From: DATKBT01 sp035546295
GTDB lineage: Bacteria; Acidobacteriota; Thermoanaerobaculia; Multivoradales; Multivoraceae
Reading direction: 5' to 3'
Assembly (NCBI GenBank): GCA_035546295.1
Contig: DATKBT010000059.1
Location: 1-34,984 of the forward strand
DNA length: 34,984 nucleotides
Positions 33,075 to 34,984 of the stretch are shown here, piece after piece; position 1 is the first letter of the stretch, and every line of letters starts with the position of its first letter. The notes below the pieces were generated by a model. It did no database searches. It had not been told where the DNA came from and worked only from the letters and a program-made list of their open reading frames with translations. A program made the position numbers and the translations under genes.

Positions 33075-34277
33075 TCACTCGACCACCACCCGGATCGCTT
33101 CGGACAGCGTGGTCGCGGCGAGTACTGCATCGTCGGCGGTAGGGAAGGTGAAGAAGAGGACACCGAGCGCACGATCGCCTCGGGTGAATGGCTCCACCCG
33201 TGAGCCAATCGACGTGAAGAACGTCTGCCGGGCGAGATGCGGTCGCAACGTATCGGCGATCTCGATGGACCGGAGGATGCCCGCTTGGCGGGCGCCGAGG
33301 ACGTAGGACAGCGCCGGCCGCTCTTCGATCGCTGCCGGTGTCGAGAACGGCGTGCCCAAGGCCGAGTGGATTGCCGCGGCAGTGAGATCGAAGCCGGTCG
33401 AGAGCTCGATCAACTCAGGAAGGAAGTTGCCGCCGTTGCGCAGCCCAATATCGAGCAGGTAGACCTCGCCACCGGCCACCATGCCGTCGAAGTTGAGGCA
33501 GCCGCAGCGCAGACCCAGACCGGAGATCAGAATCGCGAGTTGACGGTCGAGCTCGCAAGTGACATCGCGGGAAAAGGTCCCCGGTACGATCTCGCCTACC
33601 GGAACCCGTATGGGCTTCGATGTGGTGAAGTAGTTGTGACCGTACTGGCGAAACGAAAGGACACCGGAGGAGATCCAGACATCACCGACGAGCTCCGGAA
33701 GGTCCTCGACGAGCACCTCCTCGGCCACTACGACCCCACAGCGTGAGAAGGGCATCGCGAGCTCGAAGGCGACCGCAACTTCTTCGCTGCTGGAAACCAG
33801 CGATTGCCCCTTCGAGCCGCTCGAGTCGGCGGGCTTGACGATCAGTGGGAAGCGCAAATGCCTCGCACCTCGCTGGAGATCTGCAGCTCGGCGGGCGGCG
33901 GTGAAGGGTGGATGCGGCAGCCCGGTCGAGTTTTGAAAGGCACGAAAGAGGTCCTTGCGCTGCAAGATCCTGCCAGCCGTCGACGGATTCCCCGGCAGCC
34001 CGAGCGCTTCCGCGACCACGGTCACCGTAGGGGCAGAGACGTCCGAGCCGTACGTGAGCACGCCGTCGATGCCGAGGTTCTTGGCCGCGGCGACGACCGC
34101 CTCGACGTCCACCGTCGAGATGCACAGCGACTCGTCGGCTAGCCGGTGGCCCGGGTTGTCCGGCAAGTAGTCCATTGCGATGACCTGGCAGCCGAGCTCT
34201 TTTCCTCGGCGGATGACAGGGATCTGGAAGTGGCCGGCGCCAAGCACCAGCAACCGCCGGCCGGCGGCCGTGGACAT
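33075..34277 (-). CDS. ATP-grasp domain ligase
   Basis: A 400-residue protein. The N-terminal Rossmann-like pre-ATP-grasp domain reads LLVLGAGHFQIPVIRRGKELG, VIAMDYLPDNPGHRLAD and VLTYGSDVSAPTVTVVAEALGLPG, like PurK/CarB-type ligases. The ATP-grasp core follows: RKDLFRAFQNSTGLPHPPF, FPLIVKPADSSGSKGQSLV (ATP-binding Lys and Gly loop), VVAEEVL, and NFDGMVAGGEVYLLDIGLRNGGNFLP with metal-binding residues. Such enzymes join a carboxylate to an amine through an acyl-phosphate. The neighbourhood suggests an amino acid, perhaps the KamA product, is attached to a glycan or lipid; this is inference. The ATG at 34277 shares one base with the preceding stop (TGATG). Confidence 0.85.
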   Translation of the reverse strand: MSTAAGRRLLVLGAGHFQIPVIRRGKELGCQVIAMDYLPDNPGHRLADESLCISTVDVEAVVAAAKNLGIDGVLTYGSDVSAPTVTVVAEALGLPGNPSTAGRILQRKDLFRAFQNSTGLPHPPFTAARRAADLQRGARHLRFPLIVKPADSSGSKGQSLVSSSEEVAVAFELAMPFSRCGVVVAEEVLVEDLPELVGDVWISSGVLSFRQYGHNYFTTSKPIRVPVGEIVPGTFSRDVTCELDRQLAILISGLGLRCGCLNFDGMVAGGEVYLLDIGLRNGGNFLPELIELSTGFDLTAAAIHSALGTPFSTPAAIEERPALSYVLGARQAGILRSIEIADTLRPHLARQTFFTSIGSRVEPFTRGDRALGVLFFTFPTADDAVLAATTLSEAIRVVVE

Positions 34278-34984
34278 CACCCTGAGTTCTCGCGCGTCTC
34301 GGCGAGTGTGGTTGCGGGCGCGGCTGCTGCGTCGCCGGCGAAGATCCGGCTCACGACGATCGGCCTCCGTCGGACCTCGGCAAGCACTTGGTCGAGTGCG
34401 AGCAGGATCATCCCTGAAGCGATCAGCACCCCTCCACCGACGACCCACAGGGAGGCCAGAGTGGCCCTAGCCATCAGGCCCTCGAGCCCGTACCGCACGA
34501 GCGAGGAAAGACCGAGGCTGACACCTCCAGCCAATGCCGAGGCGCCGAGGGCGAGGCACGTCCAGGCTGGCAATGCGCTGTACAGCAGCAGCGAACGCAA
34601 GGCGAGACTGAGCTTCCTGCGGAGGTGATAGGTCGAGCTGCCGCGCGAAGACTTGTCGACGGCGACGCCCTCCTGCCGGAAGCCGGCGACAGCAAAGAGT
34701 ACGTCGATGCTCATCGGCGATTCACGATGGCGAAGAAGCGCGTCCACGTACTCTCGACGCAACAGCCGGGCCATCGTCGTGTCGCGCGGCAGCGGAAGCC
34801 CGGTGGAAAAGCGGAGCAGCGGGTAGAACAGGCGTCCGCTCCAGCGCTCGACCACTCCCCCTTTGCGGCGTCGCTGGACCCCATACACCACGTCGACGGC
34901 CGGCTCTCGGTGCAGCCTCTCCCAAAAGCACGCCAACAGCTCGGGCGGTTCCTCGAGGTCGCAATCGACGACGAAAACGAATCG
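34277..34984 (-). CDS. GtrB/ArnC-like polyprenyl-phosphate glycosyltransferase (partial, 5' end outside the window)
   Basis: The visible 235 codons begin FVFVVDCDLEEPPELL, the D-x-D region of GT2 enzymes that load a sugar onto undecaprenyl phosphate (typical DADLQDPPE). VVYGVQRRRKGG, FYPLLRFSTGLPLPRDTTMARLLRREYVDALLRH and SIDVLFAVAGFRQEGVAVDK match the rest of the catalytic domain, and two membrane helices (LLLYSALPAWTCLALGASALAGG; ATLASLWVVGGGVLIASGMILLAL) are the usual C-terminal anchors. About 90 N-terminal residues lie beyond the right edge. It would make a donor for GT-C-type transferases on the periplasmic side. It is co-transcribed with the ATP-grasp gene. Confidence 0.87.
   Translation of the reverse strand, partial: RFVFVVDCDLEEPPELLACFWERLHREPAVDVVYGVQRRRKGGVVERWSGRLFYPLLRFSTGLPLPRDTTMARLLRREYVDALLRHRESPMSIDVLFAVAGFRQEGVAVDKSSRGSSTYHLRRKLSLALRSLLLYSALPAWTCLALGASALAGGVSLGLSSLVRYGLEGLMARATLASLWVVGGGVLIASGMILLALDQVLAEVRRRPIVVSRIFAGDAAAAPATTLAETRENSG

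Noticed and set aside
1..34984. CRISPR arrays, insertion sequences, rRNA and tRNA genes
   Set aside because: No regularly spaced repeats, transposase motifs, terminal inverted repeats or RNA gene signatures were recognised.

Overview
The window is very GC-rich DNA with densely packed genes, many GTG/TTG starts and frequent start-stop overlaps. A complete ADOP-type (duplicated orphan) permease, a gene block of DUF1592, DUF1552 and ankyrin-repeat secreted proteins, and a HepT/MntA pair together point to an Acidobacteriota-like bacterium. That placement is an inference from gene content; no rRNA or tRNA gene is visible to confirm it.

Left part (1-14.3 kb). An ADOP/MacB-like permease runs leftward. 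Behind its start lies what looks like the relic of an alpha/beta hydrolase, then a rightward winged-helix protein related to AlkZ/YcaQ DNA glycosylases, an exported HpaI-aldolase-like protein, a possible 26-residue peptide gene and a lone nucleotidyltransferase-fold protein. From 12.1 kb back to 6.0 kb a leftward operon encodes a secreted cytochrome-like DUF1592 protein, a Tat-exported DUF1552 protein and a secreted ankyrin protein. A glutamyl-Q tRNA(Asp) synthetase gene then converges on a type VII toxin-antitoxin pair (mntA-hepT); the hepT frame loses family resemblance just after its catalytic motif and runs antisense into gluQ.

Middle (14.3-18.5 kb). Leftward envelope genes: a PlsC-type acyltransferase with C-terminal membrane segments, a small EamA-like membrane protein, a membrane-anchored MA-like metallopeptidase, and an exported esterase-like hydrolase coupled to the peptidase by a TTGA overlap.

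Right part (18.7-34.98 kb). A surface-glycan region. A leftward arm holds a GT2 glycosyltransferase and a Wzm/Wzt-type ABC exporter. Divergently, a rightward arm encodes a GT2-GT4 fusion, a small methyltransferase, a 1378-residue protein (GT4, second GT, degenerate methyltransferase-like part, coiled coil, second methyltransferase-like part), a GT-C-like membrane protein, a KamA-type radical SAM enzyme and a sulfotransferase. A final leftward pair encodes an ATP-grasp ligase and a GtrB/ArnC-like polyprenyl-phosphate glycosyltransferase cut by the window edge. I read this as synthesis, modification and ABC-dependent export of a glycan, possibly decorated with sulfate and an amino acid. The large coiled-coil protein and the KamA homologue, which lacks the lysine-recognition aspartates, are the best candidates for undescribed biology.

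Start codons were chosen from homology, Shine-Dalgarno sequences and neighbour overlaps; all domain names come from motifs read by eye, without database searches.
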